A stretch of 64,000 bases of DNA, from contig NZ_JACFTB010000006.1 in assembly GCF_014281965.1 (NCBI RefSeq), positions 1-64,000 of the forward strand, read 5' to 3'. The position numbers and the translations under genes were made by a program. The notes beneath the pieces are model-generated. The model did no database searches and was not told the origin of the DNA. It was given only the letters and a program-made list of their open reading frames with translations. Below are positions 27,057 through 36,020 of the stretch, piece after piece; positions within the stretch are counted from its first letter, which is position 1; every line of letters starts with the position of its first letter. The DNA comes from Rhodococcus sp. BP22 (GTDB lineage: Bacteria; Actinomycetota; Actinomycetes; Mycobacteriales; Mycobacteriaceae).

Positions 27057-29042
27057 TCAGCGGCTGTGGTCTCGTCCACGTTCGACGAACCAATCCACGA
27101 GATCCGGTGCATCGACGGCCGAGCGGTCGAGAATGCGTGCGGCGTCATCTCCCTGAAAGATCCGTTTGAGCGGGACCTCGAGCTTCTTCCCAGTCCTGGT
27201 GTGAGGGATTCCGGGGGCGGCGATGATTTCGTCGGGTACATGCCGAGGTGATGCGTGCTCCCTGATGACCGCTTTGATCCGTCCTCGTAGCGGTTCATCG
27301 AGTTCGGCGCCATCGGCCAGCACCACGAACAACGGCATCCAATAGCTACCGTCGCCGGATTCGATACCGAGGACGAGGGATTCGACCACCTCGGGTAGGG
27401 ATTCGACTGCCTGGTAGATGTCGGCACTACCCATTCGAATACCGTTGCGGTTCAATGTCGAATCGGAACGTCCGTGAACGATGACGCTGCCATGATCGGT
27501 GACGGTAATCCAGTCTCCGTGGCGCCAGACCCCTTCGAACGTATCGAAGTATGCGTCGCGGTACCGCGATCCGTCCTCGTCGTTCCAGAACCGGGTAGGC
27601 ATCGACGGCATCGGCTTGGTGACGACGAGTTCGCCTACCTCGCCGGTTACCGACCGACCCTGGTCGTCGTACGCGGCCAGCGCAACGCCGAGGTACGGGG
27701 CCGACAGTTCGCCCGGCCATACCGGCACTGTGCGCACCCCGCCCGCGAACGCCGAGACCACATCGGTCCCACCCGAGATCGAGAATACCGGGACATCACG
27801 GCTGATGTTGTCCGCCAACCAGATCGACGATGTGGCCGGTAGCGAAGACCCGGTGATCCCGATCGCCCGCAGCGCACCGAGGTCGTGATCTTCACCTGGG
27901 TGTGAACCCGCCTTGATGCAGGACAGCACGTACCCCGGGCTCGTTCCCAGGAAGGTGACCTTCTGTGCGGCAGCGATTTTCCACAGCGCATCGGCCGTCG
28001 GGAAACCCGGGCTACCGGACGAAGTCACGATGGTGGCGCCGACGAGGAGACCTGCCACCTGAAAATTCCACATCATCCAACTGGGGCTCGTGTACCAGAA
28101 GAACGTGTCGTTCGGTCCGATATCCGATTGCAGTCCAACGGACTTGAGATGTTCGAGCAGAACTCCACCATGACTGTGCACGATCCCCTTGGGCAAACCT
28201 GTGGTACCCGAGGAGAACACTATCCACAGCGGATGGTCGAACGGAACAGGAACGCTGGTCCACACGCGCTCGCCCGCAGTGGCCTCGTCCCACGTGATGG
28301 ATCCTGCAGTGACATGCGTGCCGACCTGGACGACGAGATCGACCGTCGGCAAGTTCTCACGCAACGCGCTCACGTCCGCAGTCTTGTCGTGGTATTTGCC
28401 GCCGTAGGAGTACCCATCGGCGCTGATCAGCACCTTGGGATCCAGTTGTCCCAAGCGATCCGATGCGGCAGATGCGGAGTAGTCCTGTCCACACGCTGAC
28501 CACACCGCGCCGATGCTTGCCACCGCAAGAAACGCGATCACCGTCTCGGGAATGTTGGGAAGGTAGCCGACGACGCGGTCTCCCTTCGCTACCCCGCGCG
28601 TCTTCAACGTCTCGGCCAGCGATGCTGCCTGCCTGGCCAACTCGTGCCAGGACAGTCGGGTGATCGTTCCGTCTTCGTGTGCGTGCAGGATCGCAGGCCG
28701 ATCGGTTCGGATATGCCGCTCGACCTGGTCGACGTAGTTCAGCGTGGCACCGGTAAACCACTGTGCCCCCGGCATATCGGTCGAATCGAGAATTGAAGTG
28801 GGTCGATCGGTGGCGATGACGTCGAAGTAATCCCACACCGCGCGCCAGAAATCGGGGAGATTGTCGGTGGACCATGTCCACAGCGATCGATAGTCGGTCA
28901 GGTCGAGAGCGTGCCGCCGTTGGACGTAGCGCTGAAAGTCCGTGATACGAGCATTCTCGATGTCCTCGGTCGACGGCGTCCACTGCGTATCGGTCATATG
29001 ATTCAGTATTCCCGACGGCGCCCGATCCGCGTCATGGGTCAC
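27057..29042 (-). CDS. Acetoacetyl-CoA synthetase (acetoacetate-CoA ligase)
   Basis: Member of the ANL superfamily, up to 661 residues, matching acetoacetate-CoA ligases. It activates acetoacetate with ATP and CoA. Motifs: FSSGTTGLPKGIVHSHGG (P-loop like A3), YTSPSWMMWNF, GTDVVSAFAGG and the hinge region GRSDSTLNRNGIR. A GTG start at 29042 overlaps the stop of the preceding ligase gene (GTGA). An internal ATG at 28997 (MTDTQW) starts where the family usually begins, so the true start is uncertain. With the neighbouring acyl-CoA synthetase it suggests the operon channels short acids or ketone bodies to acetyl-CoA. Confidence 0.9.
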   Translation of the reverse strand: MTHDADRAPSGILNHMTDTQWTPSTEDIENARITDFQRYVQRRHALDLTDYRSLWTWSTDNLPDFWRAVWDYFDVIATDRPTSILDSTDMPGAQWFTGATLNYVDQVERHIRTDRPAILHAHEDGTITRLSWHELARQAASLAETLKTRGVAKGDRVVGYLPNIPETVIAFLAVASIGAVWSACGQDYSASAASDRLGQLDPKVLISADGYSYGGKYHDKTADVSALRENLPTVDLVVQVGTHVTAGSITWDEATAGERVWTSVPVPFDHPLWIVFSSGTTGLPKGIVHSHGGVLLEHLKSVGLQSDIGPNDTFFWYTSPSWMMWNFQVAGLLVGATIVTSSGSPGFPTADALWKIAAAQKVTFLGTSPGYVLSCIKAGSHPGEDHDLGALRAIGITGSSLPATSSIWLADNISRDVPVFSISGGTDVVSAFAGGVRTVPVWPGELSAPYLGVALAAYDDQGRSVTGEVGELVVTKPMPSMPTRFWNDEDGSRYRDAYFDTFEGVWRHGDWITVTDHGSVIVHGRSDSTLNRNGIRMGSADIYQAVESLPEVVESLVLGIESGDGSYWMPLFVVLADGAELDEPLRGRIKAVIREHASPRHVPDEIIAAPGIPHTRTGKKLEVPLKRIFQGDDAARILDRSAVDAPDLVDWFVERGRDHSR

Positions 29043-30703
29043 TGCGATTCCATGTCCAGCATTCCGATGGACTTCTCACGCATCTCGACTTTCCGCACCT
29101 TTCCGGTGACCGTTGTCGGGAATTCATCGACTACGTGGACGTATCGCGGGATCTTGTAGCCCGCCAGTTTTCCCTCGCTGAATGCACGAACCGCAGCGGC
29201 GTCGAGCGGTACCGAATTGTCCCTCATCCTTATCCACACCATCAGTTCTTCGCCGTACTTCGCGTCGGGAACTCCGATTACCTGAGCGTCGAGGATGTCG
29301 GGGTGGGAGTACAGAAACTCCTCGATCTCTCGGGGGTAGATGTTCTCTCCCCCTCTGATGACCATGTCCTTGATCCGCCCCGTGATGGCGACGTAACCGT
29401 CGGCGTCCATGACTCCGATGTCACCGGTGTGCATCCACGCCTCGGCGTCGATGGCCTCGGCGGTCTTTTCCGGGTTCTGCCAATACCCGGCCATGACGGA
29501 ATAGCCTCGTGTGCACAGTTCCCCCGGCTCACCGCGCGGTACGGTCTCCGCGGTCGTGGGGTCGACGATCTTCACCTCGAGATGCGGACCTACTGCACCC
29601 ACCGTCGAGACTCGTTGGTCGATAGTGTCCTCGCTACGAGTTTGCAGCGAGACGGGCGAAGTCTCGGTCATGCCATAGCAAATGGACACCTCACTCATTC
29701 CCATTCTGTCGATCACCTGCTTCATGATCTCCGCAGGGCACGGCGAACCCGCCATGATGCCGGTCCGCAGACTCGACAGGTCGAACGAATCGAACTCAGG
29801 CAGCGCAAGTTCGGCGATGAACATCGTCGGAACGCCGTACAGCGACGTGCACCTCTCCTTCTCGACGGCGGCGAGCGTGGCAGCAGGCTCGAAAGCTCGT
29901 CCAGGGATCACCATGGCGCTGCCGTGGCTTGTGCAGGCAAGGTTGCCCATGACCATGCCGAAGCAGTGGTAGAACGGCACTGGGATACACACTCGATCCT
30001 CGGCCGTGTAGTGGCACAGCTCGCCGACGAAGAATCCGTTGTTCAGAATGTTGCTGTGGCTCAGCGTGGCACCCTTGGGGAATCCTGTTGTACCCGAGGT
30101 GTATTGGATATTGATCGGATCGTCGACCCGCAGTTGGTCCAGCACGTCGGCGACCATTCGTGGTCGATCGGCCAGCGCGCGATGCCCGCGATCGGTCATC
30201 AATTCCCAACCGAAGCTGCCGATGTATACGACTTCCCGCAGATCAGGAGCTTCCGAACGTGCCTCCTCGATCATGGCCGCGTAGTCCGCTCCCTTGAACT
30301 CCTGCGCCGACAACAGAACCGACACGCCTGATTGCTTCAGTACGAACCGCAACTCGTGGGTGCGGTAGGCCGGGTTGATATTGACCAGAACGGCTCCGAT
30401 TTTGGCGCTCGCGTACTGCGCCAGTACCCACTCCGGGCAATTCGGAGCCCAGATGCCGACGCGATCGCCCTTCACGACGCCTTGCACCAGCAGGCCCGCG
30501 GCCAACAGTTCCACGTCCGCGAGAAACTCCGAATAGGTCCACCGCCGGTCGGACACGACATCTACCAGCGCATCATGCCCGCCGTACAGCGATGCAGTTC
30601 GATCCAGATTTGCTCCGATAGTGTCTGCGAGCAGCGGCTGAGACGACGCTCCTGACGCATAGCTGAGTGTCTCCATGACCCCCACGATAGTGAGCTGCGT
30701 CAC
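29039..30703 (-). CDS. Acyl-CoA synthetase (AMP-forming, ACSF2/medium-chain type)
   Basis: 554-residue ANL ligase that activates a fatty or other carboxylic acid to its CoA thioester. Motifs: YTSGTTGFPKGATLSH near residue 205, YGMTETSP, TGDIGVMDADGYV, GRIKDMVIRGGENIYP and the C-terminal TVTGKVRKVEMR with the catalytic lysine. The GTG start at 30703 lies 26 bases after eutC. An in-frame ATG at 30676 (METLSY) is equally plausible. The stop overlaps the next gene by four bases. The substrate chain length cannot be assigned; the overall pattern is that of ACSF2-like enzymes. Confidence 0.88.
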   Translation of the reverse strand: MTQLTIVGVMETLSYASGASSQPLLADTIGANLDRTASLYGGHDALVDVVSDRRWTYSEFLADVELLAAGLLVQGVVKGDRVGIWAPNCPEWVLAQYASAKIGAVLVNINPAYRTHELRFVLKQSGVSVLLSAQEFKGADYAAMIEEARSEAPDLREVVYIGSFGWELMTDRGHRALADRPRMVADVLDQLRVDDPINIQYTSGTTGFPKGATLSHSNILNNGFFVGELCHYTAEDRVCIPVPFYHCFGMVMGNLACTSHGSAMVIPGRAFEPAATLAAVEKERCTSLYGVPTMFIAELALPEFDSFDLSSLRTGIMAGSPCPAEIMKQVIDRMGMSEVSICYGMTETSPVSLQTRSEDTIDQRVSTVGAVGPHLEVKIVDPTTAETVPRGEPGELCTRGYSVMAGYWQNPEKTAEAIDAEAWMHTGDIGVMDADGYVAITGRIKDMVIRGGENIYPREIEEFLYSHPDILDAQVIGVPDAKYGEELMVWIRMRDNSVPLDAAAVRAFSEGKLAGYKIPRYVHVVDEFPTTVTGKVRKVEMREKSIGMLDMESQ

Positions 30704-30729
30704 CGAGGACCACCCCCGGACAGGGGTAC

Positions 30730-31497
30730 TCAGTCGAGCGTGATGGTCTCCGAGGACTCGAGAACATCCGCTCGAGAAGTGTCCTTCAGTGCCACGCCCG
30801 AACGCCCCAGGCTGCGCGCACCACGCACGAGTCCGGCAACGATCTTCGCGGATTGCCGATAACCCAATCCTTCCGGTGGATGAATGTTCGAGATGCAGTT
30901 TCGGTCGGCGTCCGACCTGCCTGGCGCAGGCAGATGCGTGAGATAGATTCCCAGACTGTCCGCCACCGACAACCCGGGGCGTTCACCGATCAACACGACG
31001 ACAGTGCGCACCCCCATTGCCTCTGCGATGTGATCGCCCAGTGCCACCCGAGCCTCGGTCGCGATGACCGGCGGCGCCATCGAGTACAGGTCTGCCAATT
31101 CCTCGACAAGCGCTTCCAACATCGAGGTTCCATGATCGGTCAGTGCGCGCGGCGAGAGTCCGTCGCTCAGCACGAATCCGATATCGAACTCCCCCGGCGT
31201 GATCGAGGACAGATCGTGGGGCTGTCGGCCTAGGTCCGGTCTGCGGAGATACTCCGCGCGCGAAGTCGCCTTCGATGTCACGACGGCAGGAGCACCGATC
31301 CCTACCCGCTCGACGGCGACTGTGAACGAGTCCACCTCCAGTGGCGTGTGTACGGCGTCACGGGCCGCGGCATGTGCGGACCTGAGCTCGAGAACACGTC
31401 GCGTCGGCAGTGAATCGCCGGTGCGGCCCAGCCCAATTCGAGCCTGAGTACTCAGTCTCAGGTCCGCCCAGAAGTCGGTGGGTTCGATCTCGGTCAT
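30730..31497 (-). CDS. eutC: Ethanolamine ammonia-lyase light chain
   Basis: 255 residues. Small subunit of the adenosylcobalamin-dependent lyase that converts ethanolamine to acetaldehyde and ammonia. Family landmarks include the arginine-rich RIGLGRTGDSLPT start region, YLRRPDLGRQ, FVLSDGLSPRA, VALGDHIAEAM and LIGERPGLSVADSLG. The start overlaps the eutB stop by four bases, giving tightly coupled synthesis of the two subunits. No reactivating factor eutA and no microcompartment shell genes accompany it, as in other actinobacterial eutBC loci with a permease. Confidence 0.96.
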   Translation of the reverse strand: MTEIEPTDFWADLRLSTQARIGLGRTGDSLPTRRVLELRSAHAAARDAVHTPLEVDSFTVAVERVGIGAPAVVTSKATSRAEYLRRPDLGRQPHDLSSITPGEFDIGFVLSDGLSPRALTDHGTSMLEALVEELADLYSMAPPVIATEARVALGDHIAEAMGVRTVVVLIGERPGLSVADSLGIYLTHLPAPGRSDADRNCISNIHPPEGLGYRQSAKIVAGLVRGARSLGRSGVALKDTSRADVLESSETITLD

Positions 31498-32906
31498 CGC
31501 GTGCCCGTCAGTGCTCGTAACGGAGAACCCGTTGCATCGACGTCGAGTATCCGACCATGGGAGTCCACCATGCCCAGGCGATCGAGCCAGGCTGCGAATT
31601 CGGGCGCAGGCTTCAACCCCAATACCTGGCGCACGTACAGGACGTCGTGGAAACTCGAACTCTGATAGCCGAGCATGACGTCGTCCGCACCGGGAACGGC
31701 GATGACGAAGGCCACTCCGGCGGCGCCGAGCAGCGTCAACAGCGTGTCCATATCGTCCTGATCGGCCTCGGCGTGGTTGGTGTAACAGACGTCGACACCC
31801 ATCGGTAGGCCGAGCAGCTTTCCACAGAAGTGGTCCTCGAGCCCGGCTCTGATGATCTGCTTACCGTCGTAGAGGTACTCGGGTCCGATGAATCCGACGA
31901 CGGTGTTGACCAGCAACGGTTCGAGGTCGCGGCATACCGCATACGCCCGCGTCTCCAACGTTTGCTGGTCGACTGGTTTGCCTCCCATTCCAAGGTGCGC
32001 GCCGGCGCTCAGCGCTGAACCCTGGCCGGTCTCGAGATACATGACGTTGTTGCCGACGGTTCCCCTGTGCAGCGATCGACCTGCTTCGTTGGCTTCACGG
32101 AGGAGCGAAACATTAACGCCGAAGCCAGAATTGGCGCCCTCGGTTCCCGCCACGGACTGAAAGACCAGGTCGACGGGAACACCTTTTTCGATCAGCTCCA
32201 TCGTCGTCGTGACGTGCGATAGTACGCAGGACTGCGTCGGGATCTCGAAACGCTGACGGATGTCATCGAGGAGATGCAATAGGTCCGACGTCGCATGAGG
32301 TGAATCGGTCGCCGGGTTGATTCCGATGACGGCGTCCCCCGACCCCAACAGCAACCCGTCCAACGTTGCCGCCGCGATACCGCGTGGATCGTCGGTCGGA
32401 TGATTGGGTTGCAGCCTCGTGGCGAGGGTTCCCGGCAGGCCTATCGTCGTACGGAACGCTGCGGTGACCTCGACAGCACGTGCAACCGCGATCAGGTCCT
32501 GGTTCCGCATGATCTTGCTGACTGCCGCTACCATCTCCGGGGTGAGGCCAGGTGCCACTGCACGTAGCGTCGCCGCGGCCGAGGTCGAGGCTGCAGTGTC
32601 CAGAAGCCAGTCTCGGAGTCCTCCCACCGTGAGATGCGAGACTGCGCCGAACGCGACGCGGTCGTGCGAGTCGATGATGAGTCTGGTGACTTCGTCGGTT
32701 TCGTAGGGAACCAAAAGGTCCTGCAGGAATACTTCGAGGGAGACTTCCGACAGTGCCCATTGTGCCGCGGCACGCTCGGCATCGGATTGCGCTGCGCACC
32801 CGGCCAATTCGTCGCCCGAGCGCAGTGGCGTCGCTTTGGCCATCAATTCCACGAGAGAGTCGAACTGATAGGTGGTGCCCGATATCTGCTGCGTGTAGGT
32901 GGTCAT
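31494..32906 (-). CDS. eutB: Ethanolamine ammonia-lyase heavy chain
   Basis: 470 residues, close to the usual length of about 455-465. The TIM-barrel catalytic subunit binds B12 and ethanolamine. Conserved stretches: MRNQDLIAVA near 160, LQPNHPTDDPRGIAA, FQSVAGTEGAN and ANEAGRSL in the centre, and DVCYTNHAEADQDDMDTL late in the protein. It starts inside the 3' end of the permease gene (four-base overlap) and overlaps eutC at its end, so uptake and cleavage are expressed together. The acetaldehyde product can feed the aldehyde dehydrogenase encoded about 3 kb upstream. Confidence 0.97.
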   Translation of the reverse strand: MTTYTQQISGTTYQFDSLVELMAKATPLRSGDELAGCAAQSDAERAAAQWALSEVSLEVFLQDLLVPYETDEVTRLIIDSHDRVAFGAVSHLTVGGLRDWLLDTAASTSAAATLRAVAPGLTPEMVAAVSKIMRNQDLIAVARAVEVTAAFRTTIGLPGTLATRLQPNHPTDDPRGIAAATLDGLLLGSGDAVIGINPATDSPHATSDLLHLLDDIRQRFEIPTQSCVLSHVTTTMELIEKGVPVDLVFQSVAGTEGANSGFGVNVSLLREANEAGRSLHRGTVGNNVMYLETGQGSALSAGAHLGMGGKPVDQQTLETRAYAVCRDLEPLLVNTVVGFIGPEYLYDGKQIIRAGLEDHFCGKLLGLPMGVDVCYTNHAEADQDDMDTLLTLLGAAGVAFVIAVPGADDVMLGYQSSSFHDVLYVRQVLGLKPAPEFAAWLDRLGMVDSHGRILDVDATGSPLRALTGTR

Positions 32907-34342
32907 TCGAGCTCAGCTTCGGCCTTCGCCAGCGCTGCGAACTCTTCGTCGGGCGAGTTCGCGACCAAGTGATGGCGGCTGTAGATACCGAAATACAGCA
33001 TGAACGCAGCGAATACGCCCAGGCACCAGAGCGCGGCAGTGCTGTCGACCAGGAACGTCGCGACGACGGCCAGCGCGGCGACTACCAGGGCGAAGCCGGT
33101 AGTGGCGACTCCACCGGGAGTGCGGTACGGGCGTTCCATCTCCGGTTCCTTGCGACGCAGCACGATGTGGCTGATCATCATCAGAACGTAACTCAGCGCG
33201 GCGCCGAAGACTGCCATGTTGAGCAACATCGCACCTTGCCCCGTGAGCGAGAGCAGAAAGCCGATGATGCCGGGCACGATGAGTGCAAGGACGGGAGCTT
33301 TACGAGAGTTTGTGACAGACAGTGTCTTCGGTAGGTACCCGGCACGAGAGAGCGCGAACAACTGCCTGGAGTAGGCGTACATGATCGAGAAGAAGCTGGC
33401 AACGAGGCCTGCAAGTCCGATGTAGTTCACCACCTTGGCGGCTCCGCTGTCGCCGAGCGCCTCCACGAGTGGATTGCCCGATGACTGCATCGCCTCGGCT
33501 CCGCCTGCGCCAGTGACGAGGAAGAGCACCGAGGCACCGGTGACGAGCAGGATGCCCATCGCAGCGATGATGCCGCGCGGAACGTTCTTGGTCGGATCCT
33601 TGGCCTCCTCCGCGGCGAGCGGCACTCCCTCCACTGCGAGGAAGAACCAGATGGCGAACGGGACCGCTGACCAGATTCCGAGGTATCCGAACGGCAGGAA
33701 GCTCGACGCGCCTGCTGCATCCGTCGGGGCGATGTCGGTGAGGTTGCTCGCGTCGAACTTGCCTAGTGCAGCGAGGACGAAGATCACCAATCCGACCAAC
33801 GCGATGGCGGTGATGACGAACATGATCTTCAGCGCTTCACCAGCGCCGGTGAGGTGAATGCCGATGAAGATGGCGTACACCGCCAGGTATACCCACCACC
33901 CATCGGTGATTCCGAAAAGGCCGAGGGATTCGACGTATGCCCCGATGAAGGTGGCGATCGCTGCCGGAGCTATCGCGTATTCGATGAGAATTGCCGTACC
34001 GGTGGCGAACCCACCCCACGGCCCGAGTGCACGCCTGGCAAAGGTGTAGCCGCCTCCCGCCGCAGGGAGTGCCGAGGACATTTCGGCCATCCCGAGCACC
34101 ATCGCCAAATACATTCCCGCGATCAGTACGCCCGCGATGAGAAGCCCACCGAACCCACCTTGTTCGAGACCGAAGTTCCACCCCGAATAGTCCCCGGAGA
34201 TAACGTAACTGACACCGAGTCCGGCGAGGAGGACCCAACCGGCCGTGCCCTTCTTCAACGTTCGTTTGGCGAGGTAGTCGCCGCCTTCGACGTGTGAATC
34301 GACACCGCCGTGATGGGATGCCGTCGGATCGCTGACAGACAT
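32903..34342 (-). CDS. Ethanolamine permease (APC superfamily)
   Basis: 479 residues from the ATG at 34342, chosen because GAGAGGA sits six bases upstream; longer open sequence upstream lacks such a site. About twelve hydrophobic segments are visible. The first contains GWVLLAGLGVSYVISGDYSGWNFGL, matching the opening of the ethanolamine permease family, and ALPAAGGGYTFARRALGP follows in the next region. It imports ethanolamine across the cytoplasmic membrane. It is first in a run of overlapping genes with eutB and eutC. The 115 bp upstream includes an imperfect CTCGCGC/GCGCGAG inverted repeat that could be regulatory. Confidence 0.92.
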   Translation of the reverse strand: MSVSDPTASHHGGVDSHVEGGDYLAKRTLKKGTAGWVLLAGLGVSYVISGDYSGWNFGLEQGGFGGLLIAGVLIAGMYLAMVLGMAEMSSALPAAGGGYTFARRALGPWGGFATGTAILIEYAIAPAAIATFIGAYVESLGLFGITDGWWVYLAVYAIFIGIHLTGAGEALKIMFVITAIALVGLVIFVLAALGKFDASNLTDIAPTDAAGASSFLPFGYLGIWSAVPFAIWFFLAVEGVPLAAEEAKDPTKNVPRGIIAAMGILLVTGASVLFLVTGAGGAEAMQSSGNPLVEALGDSGAAKVVNYIGLAGLVASFFSIMYAYSRQLFALSRAGYLPKTLSVTNSRKAPVLALIVPGIIGFLLSLTGQGAMLLNMAVFGAALSYVLMMISHIVLRRKEPEMERPYRTPGGVATTGFALVVAALAVVATFLVDSTAALWCLGVFAAFMLYFGIYSRHHLVANSPDEEFAALAKAEAELE

Positions 34343-34457
34343 GAAAATCCTCTCGTGCACATGGAGGTTCTCGCGCTTCGGTTGCGCGAGTCGGCTCAAG
34401 ATAGGCCCGTTGTGTAAGCAAAATGTCATCTTTCGATGACGTGGGAATTACGGCGTC

Positions 34458-35447
34458 CTACGTCACTTGGTTGACGTCACCGATGTCGCCCTCGTCCGGT
34501 TCCGCGACTGTCAGCACTGCGTCCACAACAGCCTTGTTGGTCTCGAGCTCACGCTCCAGTCGCCGGAGTGTGCGCGCGATCGACGATTCGACGGCGTCAC
34601 CGACGAGATCGACACTTGCCACAACATAGATCTGCTTGGGCCCAACGAATTCGATACGAACGAAGTTCACCGATGCAACACCCGGTAGCTCTTCGATCCT
34701 GTCGACTACTGCTTGCCATAGTGCTCGCGACCCGGGTTCGCCGGTGAGAAAACGGCGGTTCCGGTCGATCAGAACGAATGCGACGATTGCCAGAAGTATG
34801 CCGACGAGAATGGAACCCATCGCATCCCACGCCGCGTTGCCGGTGAGCTGGTGCAGCCCGATTCCGACTCCTGCAATGACCAGGCCGATCAACGCGGCAG
34901 TGTCCTCGGCGAAGACCGCGCGAAGCGTCGGGTCCGAAGTCTGCAATGCCTGGTCGAGAAAGTCGCGTTTGTACTCCGCTGCCTCACTACGAATTTGGCG
35001 AACGGACTGGAGAAACGACACTCCCTCCAGAACGAAGGCAATCACCAGCACGCCATAGGCCATCGCATAGTTCTCGGTGCTGGACTCGCCTGCGAACAAT
35101 GACGTGATTCCGTGCCAGATCGACACGGCCGCACCTGCGACGAACAATCCGACAGCCGCAAGCGTCGACCAGAAGTAGGTCTCTCGTCCGTGCCCGAGCG
35201 GACGTTCGTCGTCCGGGCCGCGCGAGCCCCGCTTATTGGCGACGAGCAGAAATATCTCGTTGCCGGTGTCTGCCCACGAGTGCGCGGCCTCGGCAACCAG
35301 CGAAGCGGAACCGGTGATTACTGCGGCCACAGTCTTGGCGACAGCGACGCCGAAATTCGCCACGAAGGCGATGACGACGGTGCGGAAGCTGTCGCCGCCG
35401 GTGGCTGGAGCGGTCGCGGAACTCTTCATCGGTTCGGCACTCTTCAT
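34458..35447 (-). CDS. Cation diffusion facilitator family transporter
   Basis: 329 residues. Several hydrophobic helices in the N-terminal two-thirds with the CDF metal site in the pattern SLVAEAAHSWADTGNE (H and D of helix II) and a second acidic site AVFAEDTAALIG (helix V). A soluble ferredoxin-like C-terminal domain follows (about 245-329). It probably exports a divalent metal such as zinc, iron or manganese; specificity is unknown. Two start codons lie 18 bases apart (35447 and 35429) because an 18-bp sequence is tandemly duplicated there, giving the repeat MKSAEP/MKSSAT. It follows the DUF779 gene by 21 bases and is probably co-transcribed with it. Confidence 0.9.
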   Translation of the reverse strand: MKSAEPMKSSATAPATGGDSFRTVVIAFVANFGVAVAKTVAAVITGSASLVAEAAHSWADTGNEIFLLVANKRGSRGPDDERPLGHGRETYFWSTLAAVGLFVAGAAVSIWHGITSLFAGESSTENYAMAYGVLVIAFVLEGVSFLQSVRQIRSEAAEYKRDFLDQALQTSDPTLRAVFAEDTAALIGLVIAGVGIGLHQLTGNAAWDAMGSILVGILLAIVAFVLIDRNRRFLTGEPGSRALWQAVVDRIEELPGVASVNFVRIEFVGPKQIYVVASVDLVGDAVESSIARTLRRLERELETNKAVVDAVLTVAEPDEGDIGDVNQVT

Positions 35448-35454
35448 CGGTTCG
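35421..35454. repeat. 18-bp tandem duplication over the CDF transporter start codon
   Basis: ACTCTTCATCGGTTCG occurs twice, 18 bases apart. Each copy contains CAT, that is an ATG on the coding strand, so the duplication creates two in-frame start codons with identical local context. Confidence 0.8.
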
Positions 35455-35468
35455 AACTGGGCACGGCG

Positions 35469-36020
35469 TCAGCCCTGAAGCATCCCGGGTACCGGGCACG
35501 CGTCTGCAGCTTCGGCGACCACGAGGATATCGCCCGGAACTTCGGGCCTGCGCCCCTCTTCCCAGTCGAGGCCGACAAGCGGCGGATACTGGTCGAGAAG
35601 GTCGTTCTCCACTGCCGTGTACGCACGTCCACGACTGAGGAAACGTACGCCCTCGGGTGATTCCAAGGAAAAGCCTCCACCGCGCCCCGGCACGACGTCC
35701 AGTACCAGTTGAGTGTGCTTCCACGCTTGGAACTGAGAACCGGATATCCATACCGGAACGGCGTCACTGCCTTCGGGAAGGTCGTCCGGGATATCTCCCA
35801 CGCCGAGACGTAAGTCCAGAAGACCCAACAACACATCCCGGTCGCCGACGATGAATTCCCCTGCTGGATAACACATCGGCGACGACCCGTCACAGCATCC
35901 GCCGGACTGATGCATCATCAGTTCGCCGTGGATACCACCGAGGCGACAGAGAAGCTCCATCGCCCCGGCGGTTGCTCGCAGACGCGCAGGCGGGGCCGGA
36001 GCCGCAGGCCTGCCGGCCAT
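35469..36020 (-). CDS. DUF779 family protein, aldehyde-dehydrogenase partner
   Basis: 183 residues. The N-terminal 120 residues match DUF779, with the hallmark cysteine cluster HQSGGCCDGSSPMC near 37-50 and later GGGFSLESPEGVRFLSR. DUF779 genes regularly follow acetaldehyde-type dehydrogenase genes, and here the ATG overlaps the dehydrogenase stop by one base (TGATG), so translation is coupled. The function of the family is not established; cysteines suggest metal or thiol chemistry. About 60 additional C-terminal residues (LDWEEGRRPEVPGDILVVAEA) exceed the usual length of the family as I know it. Confidence 0.85.
   Translation of the reverse strand: MAGRPAAPAPPARLRATAGAMELLCRLGGIHGELMMHQSGGCCDGSSPMCYPAGEFIVGDRDVLLGLLDLRLGVGDIPDDLPEGSDAVPVWISGSQFQAWKHTQLVLDVVPGRGGGFSLESPEGVRFLSRGRAYTAVENDLLDQYPPLVGLDWEEGRRPEVPGDILVVAEAADACPVPGMLQG

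Noticed and set aside
30730..34342. Ethanolamine microcompartment locus
   Set aside because: No shell proteins, EutG, EutE or EutD; only the lyase and permease are present.
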